This document shows positions 38,200-48,266 of a stretch of 64,000 nucleotides of DNA, one piece after another. The notes beneath the pieces were generated by a model. The model made no database searches and was not told where the DNA came from. It saw nothing but the letters and a program-made list of their open reading frames with translations. A program made the position numbers and the translations under genes. Numbering within the stretch: the first letter of the stretch is position 1; every line of letters starts with the position of its first letter. This DNA comes from Sapria himalayana (Eukaryota > Streptophyta > Magnoliopsida > Malpighiales > Rafflesiaceae): the NCBI GenBank assembly GCA_029783825.1, contig JAREIK010002966.1, positions 905,561 through 969,560 of the forward strand, written 5' to 3'.

Positions 38200-41100
38200 T
38201 GTACTCGAATATTTTGGGTAGAGTTTTAGCCTATTATAGGTATGTAAAAGGCTTGGTTGGTCCTCTTGGTTCTAGGAACAGTATGTTAGCTTCTGAAGTT
38301 GTGAGTCGGATAAAAATTTTAGTCCCACGCAGATGCAAGTTTGTTCTTGAGACTCTTATTTCTTGTAGTTCTATGTTGTCACTGTTCAGATCTGTGACTA
38401 CTTATTATCGATCATTTTGTGAATTAAACTATTGAAATGTTAATAGCCATTATAATTGCTAATGAATGTGTTCATTTTGCTTGTTCTCCTTCTTTTGCAT
38501 GTTCATAGTTTCATGGATGACGATGGGCTGAACATGATGAACTATGGCTATTTAAAGCTATTTTTCCAGGGGCATCTTGGTCTACATCTAATCCATAACA
38601 TGTGAGACCAAGACATGAAGCCTTTCTTACTAGGAAGTGATCTTAACAACTTAATGGTTAATGCCAACAATTCATTCAATCCCCATTAATGCATTGTCTC
38701 CAACACTTCTCTTGCACTGCAATCCATGAGAGATGGTTGGATAAACTAAAAAGATTAGCTTTTGAAGTTTTGTGCCTTCATTATGAAGTTTAAATGGGAT
38801 AATACTAATTTATTGCAATTTTTGTCATCTGAGGCTATGTGATTATATTTATGTGCGTATATATGTATGTATATACTATAGTATATATGTACATATATAC
38901 TCAATATCATATATACTACAGTACATATGTACATATATACTCAGTATCATATATACTATAGTATATATGTACATATATACTCAGTATCATATATACTATA
39001 GTATATATGTACATATATACTCAGTATCATATGCACTTAGTATATATGTAGATATACTGAGTATATATGTACGTAAAATAGTGCAGTATATATTACATCT
39101 AGACTACACAATTATACGTACATATATACTATAGTATATATGTACGTATATACTAAATTTATTGCCATGATCTCTAAGAAATATGACTAGTTTTTTAATT
39201 CCGCTTGAATTTTATGCTTGCATGATGATGCCACAAGAGAAAACTGGCAAAGTAGATTAAAAAGTTAATGATGAAGGGACTAATTGACCCAGAAAAAACT
39301 AATTCCTTCTCTTTGTTTCTTGAAAGTTGAGTTGTTTCCTTTTGCTAGTACAAAGATTTTGAAAGAATTCAAGAAAATACTTATGGCATGTGTATTTTGT
39401 GAGTTCTACTTTTCTTTTCTTTTTAGATACTATGTTTAAGATTCTCATCACTACTATTAACTCCTTTTTTTCCCTAGCAGTTTTGTAGGATTTTGAAGCC
39501 TTAACTCCAAATATTCTTGTAAGAATAATCGAAACTGTGGAAGGCAGTGGTCTAGTTATTTTACTTCTTCGAACCCTACCATCACTCATGAGTTTGTGTA
39601 CCATGGTCTTGTTGAGTTACATTTCATTGCTCATTATTTATTTACATGAAAACATGATATGCATTCTTTGATCATTGTATTAGAATGTCTCTGTTGTTCC
39701 GCACATGTTAGGATGTTAATGAGACATTTAGAAAATAGTCGCACTCTGAAATAGTTTCTCAGTTCAATGAGAGGTTCCTCTTATATGTGCAGATAAGAGA
39801 AATGCTAGTATATCTCTTATATGTACATACTGAGTATATATGTTCATATATATAATATACTATAGTATATACATACATATATGATGTAGTATATACGTAC
39901 GTATATACTATAGTATAATATACATATATACTATAGTATAATATACATATATACTCAATATATCTACAAATATATTATAGTACATGTACATATAATACTA
40001 CAGAATTATATGTACATATATTCTACCATAATATATGTAACTAGTGAAATGCTAGTATATATGTACATATACACTCTAGTATAAATGTACATATATACTA
40101 TAGTATTATATATTTATCAAAATAGAACTTTTTTTATTTATTAATTTTGAATTGATTGACTGGTTTAATTTTCGTATAGATATGATACTATAATGTTCCC
40201 TATACGAAGCTTGTAGAAATGAAGGGATTTTTTAAAAGACATGACACCCCACGACTAGGATAACTTTGTCGCAGTATAAAGATGGTGATCAGAGAAAATG
40301 GGGGAGAAAAAGGAACGTCAATTTCATGGATAGATTATACATTATGCAATGTCATTAGATACATTGATGAAAAAGATGTAATAAAATTTTATTATGTTTT
40401 TGTTTTAACTATGCAAAACAATGGTTGCGTAGAATGTATTTATTCAAAATTTTTATGCAAAAAATATTTTCATCTTCCCATGTTGCACATGAGCATGGTA
40501 GAGTGCTCCATTTTTCTATGTTCATGTTTCTTATTGCTCTGTTGATAGTTACCATTACTGATGATCTATCTCTATTTCATCTGTTAGTTCTTTTGTTAGC
40601 TTGTCATCTCCATCATGGCGGGGCAAAGCAACACACTTATAGATCTTGGGACCGAGAGAAAGTTCTGGTTATGGGGAGGCAAGATGCAAACTTTGATGCA
40701 CCAAGCCTGGCTCGTGGCTTGTCTTCCAGGTTTTCCTCTAAGAGTTTTTAGAGATATTTTCCTAAATTTAAATAATCTTTCCTTTTCTTATTTATATTGA
40801 TAGTGAAGTATTGTGCCATCTTTGTGAAGTAAAAATGGGGTAATACTAATTTGTTGTAGTTTTGTGTCATCTGAGGCTATGTGATTATATATATATACAT
40901 ATAATATTGCATTATATACGTACATATATACTATAGTACATATGTAATATATATTGAGTATATATATATGTATATACTAAGTATATATCTACGTATATAC
41001 CAAGTACATATGTATGTATTTACTGAGTATATATGTATGTATATATTGAATATATATGTACGTATAATACTATAGTATATATGTACATATATACTCAGTA

Positions 41101-41560
41101 TATCTACATATATACTATAGTATATAAGTGCATATAATACTATAGTATATATTGACATATACTATAGTAATTTATCTAAGTAGTGAAATGGTAGTATATA
41201 CGTATATATACACTATAGTATAAATGACATATATACTACAATATTATATATTTATCTAAACATAACTTTTTTTATTTATTTATTTTGATTTGTTGACTAG
41301 TTTAAATTCATACATATATGGTACCACAATCTTCCCCATATGAAGCTTGTAGAAGTGAAGGAATTTTTCACTAGACATGATGCACCACGACTAGGATAGC
41401 TTTGTCGGAATAGAAAGATTATGACGAGGATAGCTGGGGGAGAGAAAGCAATGTCAATTTCACGGATAGATTAAACTTTATACACTATCGTTAGATACAT
41501 TGATAAATAAGATATAATAAAATTTTGTTATATTTTTGTTTAACTATATAAAATATTGTA
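38200..41560 (+). repeat. CACTA-2 3' interior: diverged tandem units with palindromic TGTACATATA blocks and gene-like fragments
   Basis: Shared words mark at least two units: TTTTGTGTCATCTGAGGCTATGTGATTATAT near 38,825 and 40,860, and ACGAAGCTTGTAGAAATGAA near 40,204 against ATGAAGCTTGTAGAAGTGAA near 41,340. Palindromic blocks lie at 38,850-39,150, 39,800-40,110 and 40,890-41,250. TAGAGTTTTAGCCTATTATAGG at 38,219 also occurs in CACTA-1 (complement, 20,905 and 22,080) and CACTA-3 (62,039). A stretch at 39,548-39,745 repeats 18,424-18,630 next to the SPOC fragment. A frame at 40,600-40,751 (HHGGAKQHTYRSWDREK...) looks protein-like but is unassigned. The unit therefore seems to carry captured gene pieces. 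Confidence 0.65.
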
Positions 41561-42016
41561 TTAAAATAATATATTGATTGATTTTAATTTTTGTTAATTA
41601 TAAATTATCATTTTTAGTTTTTGTTTTTACTCAATTTAATATAAAAACATGCAATTATTTAATTAAATTATTTGAAAAAAAAAATAGTGAAAATAGTTTT
41701 TTGAATAAAAATAGCTAGGGAATTTTCCCTTGGTAATTTAGCTAGGGATTTTTCTTTTTCTAATTTAGTTAGGAAATTTTTTGAAGCTTCAAATTAAGGT
41801 AAAAATTAGATAGGAAAATTATTAATTTAGCTAGGGTATTTTCTGCCCCTATAGTTTTTTTAGCTAGGGACTTTTTCCCTCGTCATTTTTTAGCAACGAG
41901 CACTTTAGCTTTGGAAAGGTTCCATCATTATTCCATCATTATATCCACTTTAGCGATAAAAATAACCCATTGTGCTAGGAAAAATTCCCAAGCTATTTGG
42001 GATTTTTATTGTAGTG
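41561..42016 (+). mobile_element. 3' terminal region of CACTA-2
   Basis: TTTAGCTAGGGATTTTTC-type subterminal repeats run into TTCCATCATTATTCCATCATTAT, then a hairpin and the terminus TTTTTATTGTAGTG, whose complement is CACTACAATAAAAA. The last base is 42,016, and TCTA repeat starts at once. The layout is collinear with 5,801-6,260. Confidence 0.85.
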
Positions 42017-42834
42017 GTCTATCAATCTTTCAATTAATCTTTCTATCAAACTATCTTTCAAATTGTCTATCAAACTGCCTATCTATATGTATATTTGTCT
42101 TTTTGTTGTCTGTGTATCTATATTTCAATTTTTTTGTTGACTTTCTGACTATCTATCTACATGTCTGTATATCTGTATGTTTGTCTATCTATCTATCTAC
42201 CTGCTTGACCGACTACTTACATGGCTACCTGCCTATCTATCTATCTATCTATGTGTGTGTATCTATTTATCTATCTTCTATCAATCAATCTATCAATCAA
42301 TCAATCAATCAATCAATCTCTCTAACAATTTGTCTATCAATTTGTCTATTAAACTATCAATCTAAATGTTTATTTGTCTTTTTTTGCCTATCTATCTATA
42401 TTTTTATTTATTTGTTTGATTCTCTAACTATCAATCTACATGTCTGTCTATCTGTGTGTTTGTGTGTCTATCTGTCTACCTGCTTGATTGTCTTCCTACC
42501 TATCTACCTGCCTGTATATCTAGATAGACAAATAGATCATCTATTTGTCTATCTATCTATCTGTCTATCTATCTTTTTATCTATCAATTAGTCTATCTAT
42601 ATGTCTATCTATCTGTCTATCTACTTTTTTATCTATTTGTCTATTTTATCTATCTATCTATTTGTCTATTTTTTATATATCTATCTATCTGTCTGTCTGT
42701 CTGTCTGTTTATCAATATATCTATATATGTATTTGTGACTGTATCTATCTATCTATCTATCTATCTTTGTATCAATCAATCTATCTAACTATCTATTTGA
42801 TTATCTTTATTTTTATCTATTTATCTATCTATTT
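42017..42834. repeat. TCTA array 2, left part
   Basis: It has the same TCTA/TCTG/TCAA composition and orientation as TCTA-1, with a pure (TCAA)n run near 42,283-42,318. It is interrupted by the LINE and resumes at 48,245. Confidence 0.95.
42813..42834. repeat. LINE target-site duplication, left copy
   Basis: These 22 bases are identical to 48,245-48,266. The target is itself a TCTA repeat, which lowers the information content, but the match is in exact register at both ends of the LINE and includes two TTTA variants. Confidence 0.7.
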
Positions 42835-42839
42835 TTTTT

Positions 42840-43883
42840 AAGATTTGTTTATTAATTATAGCCATCTCTTTTGGCGGAGGAATCTCCTTTTTACAAGCTA
42901 CATATACCCTTTCCCCTCTTACATCCTTCCCAATTTTCAAAAAATAAAACATTTAATTTACATGTAAATTTCCTAATTGAAACATGACAACTAGGTTTCC
43001 TTTCTAATTGGGCCTTCCTTTGCATCTTTTTCCTTGATCTTTATTAATTTTTCTTTTTCCATTTAGCTTCACTCTACTTCTTATATCATGTGCTATATTG
43101 TCTTATTCCTGCTTTCACTTGTTTTTGGCTGGATCTTTTCTATATAAACTCTAAATTCCTACAACAACAAAGAAAAGAAAGCATTTCCAGGGTATAAGTT
43201 ATTCCCTATGTTTACCTTTTTGTTTGATCCACTTGAATCTAACGTTTAGTCCTCTTTGCTATTTTTCCCATTGTGCTGATTTGAGGCTTTATCTGCTCCT
43301 CGAATCCTCTATCGTTCATTTAATCCGAAGTCACCTTCTTCTTCCCCCATTTGACTGGTTCTGATCTGATTAGTGTAGCATCTCTTCTCCCCGATTCCTA
43401 ATCTAGACACTAACAGTTCCAAGTACCTATTGACTTAAATAAAATAACACATGACATTACTTTCTTTCCAAAAATAGACTTTTACAGACATCAATATAAT
43501 ACAGATTCAATTACTTATACTGACATAGACACTTGTTCAGACTCCCTGCCGGATCCTCTTGCTTTTCCCGTGCTACAGAAAAACACAAAAATGTAAACCA
43601 AAACAAAGAGCCAATTACAAAATAGACCACTGCTGTATCTTATCCTTATTTATATTTCCTCTTAAATCTTTTTATATATCATGGGGAGATAGAAAAACCT
43701 CAACACAGCAAACTATACCCCCCATAACGATTAAATTCATTATTAGATTTTACAATTTTTCACCTAAATATTCTTAAATTCTAGGCTTTAACAAGAGAAA
43801 AATTCCTACCCTTTCACTCTTAGGTATGGGAAGGCAAGTTTATCTAGTCTTGCCAATCCCTTTAGTTTTTATGGAATAGTCCC
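42840..43883 (-). other. LINE 3' untranslated region
   Basis: This is about 1 kb with no convincing coding. A plus-strand 72-residue frame at 43,559-43,777 lacks any recognised domain. It ends at the poly(A) next to the target duplication. Confidence 0.7.
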
Positions 43884-44402
43884 CTATACATACTCAATAT
43901 CTCGTTTACTCATTCCTATTCTAGCGATGCAGTCTGCTAGCGCATTGGCCTCCCTATAAATATGTAAAATATTTGCATTTAATTCATTAACAAGATTTTT
44001 TATTATATCAATCTCCTCCTCATACTTCCATAACAATACTTTTTTCATTACCAAATTAACTAAAGTCAATGAATCTACCTGTATTTGTAGGTTATTAATG
44101 CCTAGCTCTTTACAGATATACAACCCTTTTTTTAATGCAATTATTTCTGAGTGAAGAGCTGAGGAAGCTTTACCTGAAAGAGTGAATGCTTTAATAATAC
44201 TCCCTTGAGAATCTCTTATTGTCCCTCCTCCTCCTACTGCCCCTATATCCCTATTAAAGCTACCATCCGTGTTAAGGGATATCTTTCCTTCCGGGGGCTT
44301 ACTCCAACTTATGCTCTTTACCCTATGTGTCTTAGTCTTATTAATGGTGAGTGACAATGTATTTTTAAGTTTTCTAACCATATCTATATTCTCAACTTTC
44401 AA
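43884..44402 (-). pseudogene. LINE RNase H domain (RVT_3 type)
   Basis: The frame has 172 residues. Catalytic residues of the plant LINE RNase H fold are visible: Asp in LNTDGSFN (about residue 46), Glu in ALHSEIIAL (about 85), Asp in QVDSLTLV (about 108) and the C-terminal YREANALADCIAR (about 148-160). The domain removes RNA from the RNA:DNA hybrid during reverse transcription. It is the best preserved part of the element. It belongs to the LINE ORF2, so its first Met need not be a true start. Confidence 0.9.
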
Positions 44403-45189
44403 GGGTTTAATATTAGATATATTACTAATTTTCTTCCTAATATCTTTAATATTTCAACTGAGTTCATTTGATTCCCTCAAATCTACTTTTGTTTCGAGCA
44501 TTCCATAGACTCCAAATGACAACGTGCTGGAGATTTTGAGTTAGCCAATTGCTAACAGGACTTCTTGAAGTGTAAGTTCCCCATTTTTTAATTTTTTATA
44601 TTAACCCTTCATGTTTACTACTTATCTGATTCAATTTCTCCAGCTCTTTCCAGACTCCTACTGCTATCCTTCCTTCCGAAAATAAATGGTCGATAGATTC
44701 AACTGCTTCCTGGTAGCAGTCACATCTTGATGCCATTTTTATTCATTTTCTTTGAATATTACTATCTATTGGTAAAGCTCTAACAAGTACTTTCCATGTA
44801 AGCGAACTCATTTTTTGCGGGATGTCCACTTTCCAAGCCCATTTGAATAATGCTTGTGCTGGTTTCTTCTTTATGATTAGTTCTTTTGCCGATTTTAAAG
44901 TAAAATTCCTTTGCAGGTTCACTGTTCATTTCCATCCATTTTTTTTCAATATCAAATGTGATTCTGCTATTTCTTTTTGTTTTTCCATTGATTTCCAAAT
45001 ATTTGAAGCCTTATTTAGACTCTTAGTCCTAGACCCTTCATATTTAGCTCTCATGAACTTTGCCCATAGATTCTCACCTTCTTTTAACCTCCAGCATATT
45101 TTGCAGTCCCATGCTGTGGCCATGTCCTACAGTCTGATGATGCCCAAACCTGCCTCCTCTTTTGGAAAGCATATATCATCCCAGTTCTT
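44403..45189 (-). pseudogene. LINE ORF2 linker / zf-RVT-like region
   Basis: Frames at 44,780-44,998 and 44,926-45,123 carry WKSMEKQKEIAESH, CKICWRLKEGENLWAKFMRA and KYEGSR, typical of the stretch after plant LINE reverse transcriptase (W..k..R..ge..LW.k....KY). The Cys/His-rich zf-RVT part (44,450-44,760) is recognisable only in pieces. Frames shift repeatedly, so this is decayed coding. Confidence 0.65.
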
Positions 45190-46148
45190 CTAGTGAAGCT
45201 TTAACTTACCCTCTTTTTTCTCCCATGAAAAGTTAGCCATGTCCCTTTCCAGTTTCTTAATAAATTTCTTAGGTGGATGAATAGCTACTAAGATATGTAC
45301 CAACATGCTTTGAAGAACGTGAGAGATTAAAGTAATCCTACCCCCGAAACCCAGTAGCTCCTCCTTCCAACCTACTATTTTCCTTCTTAATTTTTCTTGT
45401 AATGAAGTTAAATAATTCTCTCTCAGTTTATCCTCATATATTGGGCATCCTAGATACATTAAAGCCCCTTTATTTTGGATAAATCCAGTAATTTATATAA
45501 TCTTTTTGGCCACTTGTTCGGATGTTTTTGATGATAACAAAAATTGACTTTTCTTTTTATTTACCACTTGCCTCGTTTCTTTCTCGAAAATTTGTAGGAG
45601 ATCCATAAGATTTCTCTGTGATTTGGAAGTCACATTTGTGAAAATTATGAGGTCATCCACATACTCTAGACAACTTATTCTAGGAGTATTAATTGGTTGT
45701 CTTAATGGAATGATCTTGCCCGCTGCCATTCTTTTATTTAAATTACGAATTAATAATTCTAAATAAATATCGAATAATAAAGGAGGCAGGGGATTCCCTT
45801 GTCTTAAACTTCTTTTCGGTTTAAATTCCTCTTCTTTTTGATCGTTTAAAATAACTTTTACCCATACACTTGTGACACATCTATATATTAAATCTATACA
45901 TAATTCAGAGAAGTCAAACTTTCTCAATACAAAACAGAGTGTGTCCCATTCAATTCTATCAAATGCTTTAGACAAATCCAGTTTTACTACCAGATTATTC
46001 CCTCTTGTTTTAACATCTATCTCTTTCATCATTTCAGCTACCAATTTTATATTTTCAATCAATAACCTATTTTTAACAAAACCCATTTGCTCCTGCGATA
46101 TTATTTCTGGTAAAATAGTGCTTAACCTGCTTAGTAGAATTTTTGCTA
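45190..46148 (-). pseudogene. LINE reverse transcriptase, C-terminal part
   Basis: The frame at 46,086-45,493 shows MGFVKNRLLIENI, then KLDLSKAFDRIEWD, SLRQGNPLPPLLF and the catalytic LEYVDDLIIF (Asp-Asp codons at 45,652-45,657). The next frame (45,459-45,190) starts MYLGCPIYEDKLRENYLTSL and contains WKEELLGFGGRITLI, the usual thumb-side motif of plant LINE reverse transcriptases. A stop near 45,490 separates the two. In known active relatives these form one ORF2 polyprotein. Confidence 0.92.
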
Positions 46149-46156
46149 GATTCTTA
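46149..46156. repeat. 8-bp target-site duplication GATTCTTA, left of hAT-like element
   Basis: GATTCTTA is repeated exactly at 46,698-46,705. Eight-base duplications are characteristic of hAT transposons. Confidence 0.93.
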
Positions 46157-46697
46157 TAGAGGTGTCAAACGGGCCGGCCCAGCACGGCACGGCCCGTTTT
46201 TCACGTGCCCAGCCGTGCTGCCGTGCCGTGCCGGGCACGGCACGGTTTTTTAAATTCGGGCACGGCACGGCCCGTGGGCACGGCAAGGCCGTGCCGTGCC
46301 GTGCCGGCCCGCTCGGGCACGGGCGCACGGCAAGGCAGGGCAGGCGGGGCGGGGCGGGTCGGGTCTGTTTGGACCCGACCCGCGGTCTTTTTACCGGGGG
46401 CGGGGCCCGGTTGGGTCACGAGTCACGACTCAGTGAGTCGTGACCGTGAGTCGTGACTCGTGAGTCGTGACTCGTGAGTCGTGACTCGTGAGTCGCGACT
46501 CACGACTCAGGCACGCGGGCCGACGTGCCGTGCCAAGGCACGAGCCGTGCCGGGCACGGCCCGGCACGTGGTTTGTTCGGCCGGGCCCGGCACGGGCCCG
46601 GGCACGTTTTTTTATCGTGTCGGGCCGGCCCAGGCACGGCCGAACCGTGCCGTGCCTCGTGCCGGGCCGGGCCGGCCCGGCCCGTTTGACACCTCTA
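46157..46697. mobile_element. GC-rich non-autonomous hAT-like element (541 bp)
   Basis: The termini are TAGAGGTGTCAAACGGGCCG and its complement ...CGGCCCGTTTGACACCTCTA, and the perfect 8-bp duplication GATTCTTA flanks it. The interior is extremely GC-rich, made of GGCACGGCACGG, GGCCCGGCAC and a 14-base tandem repeat GTGAGTCGTGACTC (46,421-46,506). It has no transposase. Open frames in it, on both strands, are artefacts of composition (Arg/Pro/Ala/Gly-rich). It interrupts the LINE reverse transcriptase, and removing it with one duplication restores that frame. Confidence 0.92.
46421..46506. repeat. GAGTCGTGACTC palindromic tandem repeat inside hAT-like element
   Basis: About six repeats of GTGAGTCGTGACTC, each itself nearly palindromic. 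Confidence 0.88.
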
Positions 46698-46705
46698 GAT
46701 TCTTA
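46698..46705. repeat. 8-bp target-site duplication GATTCTTA, right copy
   Basis: It matches 46,149-46,156. Confidence 0.93.
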
Positions 46706-47480
46706 TATATAGCATTACATAATCTAATAGGCCTATATTCTTCACATATTTGTGGTGATTCCTTCTTTGGAATTATCACAATAAACGAATTAGCCCATCC
46801 CTTAGGTATATCCGCACCTACAAAAAAACTTGCAACTGTAGAAACAAGCTCTTTTTTAAGAGTATTCCAACTGTTATGGAAAAAGAAATTATTCCAACCA
46901 TCCGGTCATGCTGCACTGTCCTTATCCAGGCAAAAGACAGCATTTTTGACTTCTTTTTCATCCGGAATCATTTCCAACTTATTATTTTGTTTCTTTGTAA
47001 CAATGTTTTAATTTCTTTCATTAATGAATCACCTTCGTGACTAACCGAGCCGCATAAATGTTTTTTAAAGAATTCATCAAAGATTATTACTAATTTTTTA
47101 TCTTCTTCTACCTAGATACCTGATTATTTTTTATACTTTTTATTTTGTTCTTATGAGTTTTGATTTTACACATAGTATGAAAAAATTTAGTATTTCTATC
47201 CCCGTCTTTAAGCCATTTAATCTTCGCTCATTGTTTCCAGTAGATTTCTTCCATATGTAATCTAAGCCTCAATTTTCCTTTGACTTTACATAGTTTGTTT
47301 CTGATTTCTTCATTTTGGGAATTTTCATATTCTAATTCCAGTTTTTCCATTTCTTCCTCCTCCTTTATATTTTGGTTTATATTTCCAAAAACATCTTTAT
47401 TCCATAAGGTTAATCATTTTTTTAATCTATATAGCTTACATGTTAGAACCTGGATAGGCTTTACTATAACTGGTTCTATC
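46706..47480 (-). pseudogene. LINE reverse transcriptase, N-terminal part
   Basis: Read on the minus strand, the palm-side part includes FFVGADIPKGWANSFIVIIP, ESPQICEEYRPIRLCNAIYK, which runs into NLAKILLSRLSTILPEIISQ left of the hAT-like insertion. The motif I.LIPK......+yRPI.LcN..YKi..k.l..Rl is diagnostic of non-LTR reverse transcriptases. Stops are present (for example in the 47,100-47,300 part). Confidence 0.82.
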
Positions 47481-48203
47481 TAGGATTCTCTCACCACCTT
47501 TTCAAATTCTGGGTGCTTTACCCACATATTTTTGAAATTTAAAATTGCTCGTAGTATACTGACTCTTATTGATGGAAATGAGCAATGGACTATGGTCAAA
47601 GCAAGTTCTATTTAAATGTCTGAGCCCTATAACCCCGTGAGAGGCTACCCACTTCACATTACATAGAACCCTATCTAACCTTGCCCAGATTGCCCCTCTT
47701 TTCCGTTAGTTTTTACACCATGTATAGCTTGAACCTATAAAATTCACTTTTATCAGATTTGTACTAGTGATAGTGTCATTAAATTGTGACATGGCTACTT
47801 TGTCATTAAAGTCCCCACATATGATTCATGGGGTGTCTTTCTTCGCTATGTCATGCATTTCCTTCCATAATTCTAACCTATCTTTTTTATTATTTTTAGC
47901 ATACACTGCCGAAATTATAACATATGCATTTATTTTAGATTTAAAGTGAACTACTTGTTCTGTGTCTTTAATTATTATAATATTCATGTAATTGTGCCAC
48001 ATGATCTAGAGATTACCATTTGAATTAACATATGCATTGTTAACCCCTAGTAGTTTACAATATTTACTCAATTGGTCCTTCTGAATCATAGGTTCTGCTA
48101 TAATTACCAGAGGGATTCTATGAATTTTTATTAAACATTTTAGTCTATTTAACGAGGGGTTAATTGCCACCCCCCTAATATTCCAATAAAGATATCTATC
48201 CAT
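47481..48203 (-). pseudogene. LINE endonuclease (APE type) domain
   Basis: The frame begins MDRYLYWNIRGVAINPSLNR (48,203) and includes VIIAEPMI, matching the N-terminal WNxRG and E-P motifs. After a stop at about 48,008 come DTPWIICGDFN (47,835-47,800), SYTWCKN, GAIWARLDRVL (47,695-47,665) and FDHSPLLIS (47,600-47,570). These are the GDFN, RLDR and (S)DHxPL motifs of apurinic-type endonucleases, which nick target DNA to prime reverse transcription. The start is at or near the natural N-terminus; nothing of ORF1 lies upstream. Confidence 0.88.
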
Positions 48204-48244
48204 TTAAGTTAGATTTTGCTTGTGCTCTTGTTGTGCATTTAGTC

Positions 48245-48266
48245 TTATCTATTTATCTATCTATTT
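48245..48266. repeat. LINE target-site duplication, right copy
   Basis: It is identical to 42,813-42,834. Confidence 0.7.

Larger units (their letters stand above)
42835..48244 (-). mobile_element. 5'-truncated L1-type LINE inserted in TCTA array 2
   Basis: On the minus strand the order is endonuclease (48,203-47,570), reverse transcriptase (about 47,480-45,190), a zinc-binding/linker part (45,120-44,780), RNase H (44,402-43,884) and a 3' untranslated region of about 1 kb ending in a short poly(A) (42,839-42,832 as T). The ORF1/gag part is missing: just upstream of the endonuclease start the sequence changes to TCTA array, as expected for a 5'-truncated target-primed insertion. A hAT-like element (46,157-46,697) interrupts the reverse transcriptase. 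Many stops show that the copy is dead. Confidence 0.92.

Noticed and set aside
39299..39604. 101-residue minus-strand frame, basic, gene-like at first sight
   Set aside because: The plus-strand sequence here is the copy of the region upstream of the SPOC fragment. The minus frame has no recognised domain and is probably the shadow of old coding on the other strand.
46146..46712. Overlapping Arg/Pro/Gly/Ala-rich frames on both strands
   Set aside because: They lie in the GC-rich hAT-like element and arise from lack of AT-rich stop codons. None matches a known domain.
45190..48203. Reverse transcriptase considered as viral or LTR-retroelement origin
   Set aside because: An apurinic-type endonuclease precedes the reverse transcriptase, the RNase H is of plant LINE type, there is a poly(A) tail, and no LTR, integrase or protease is present. 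All point to a non-LTR element.
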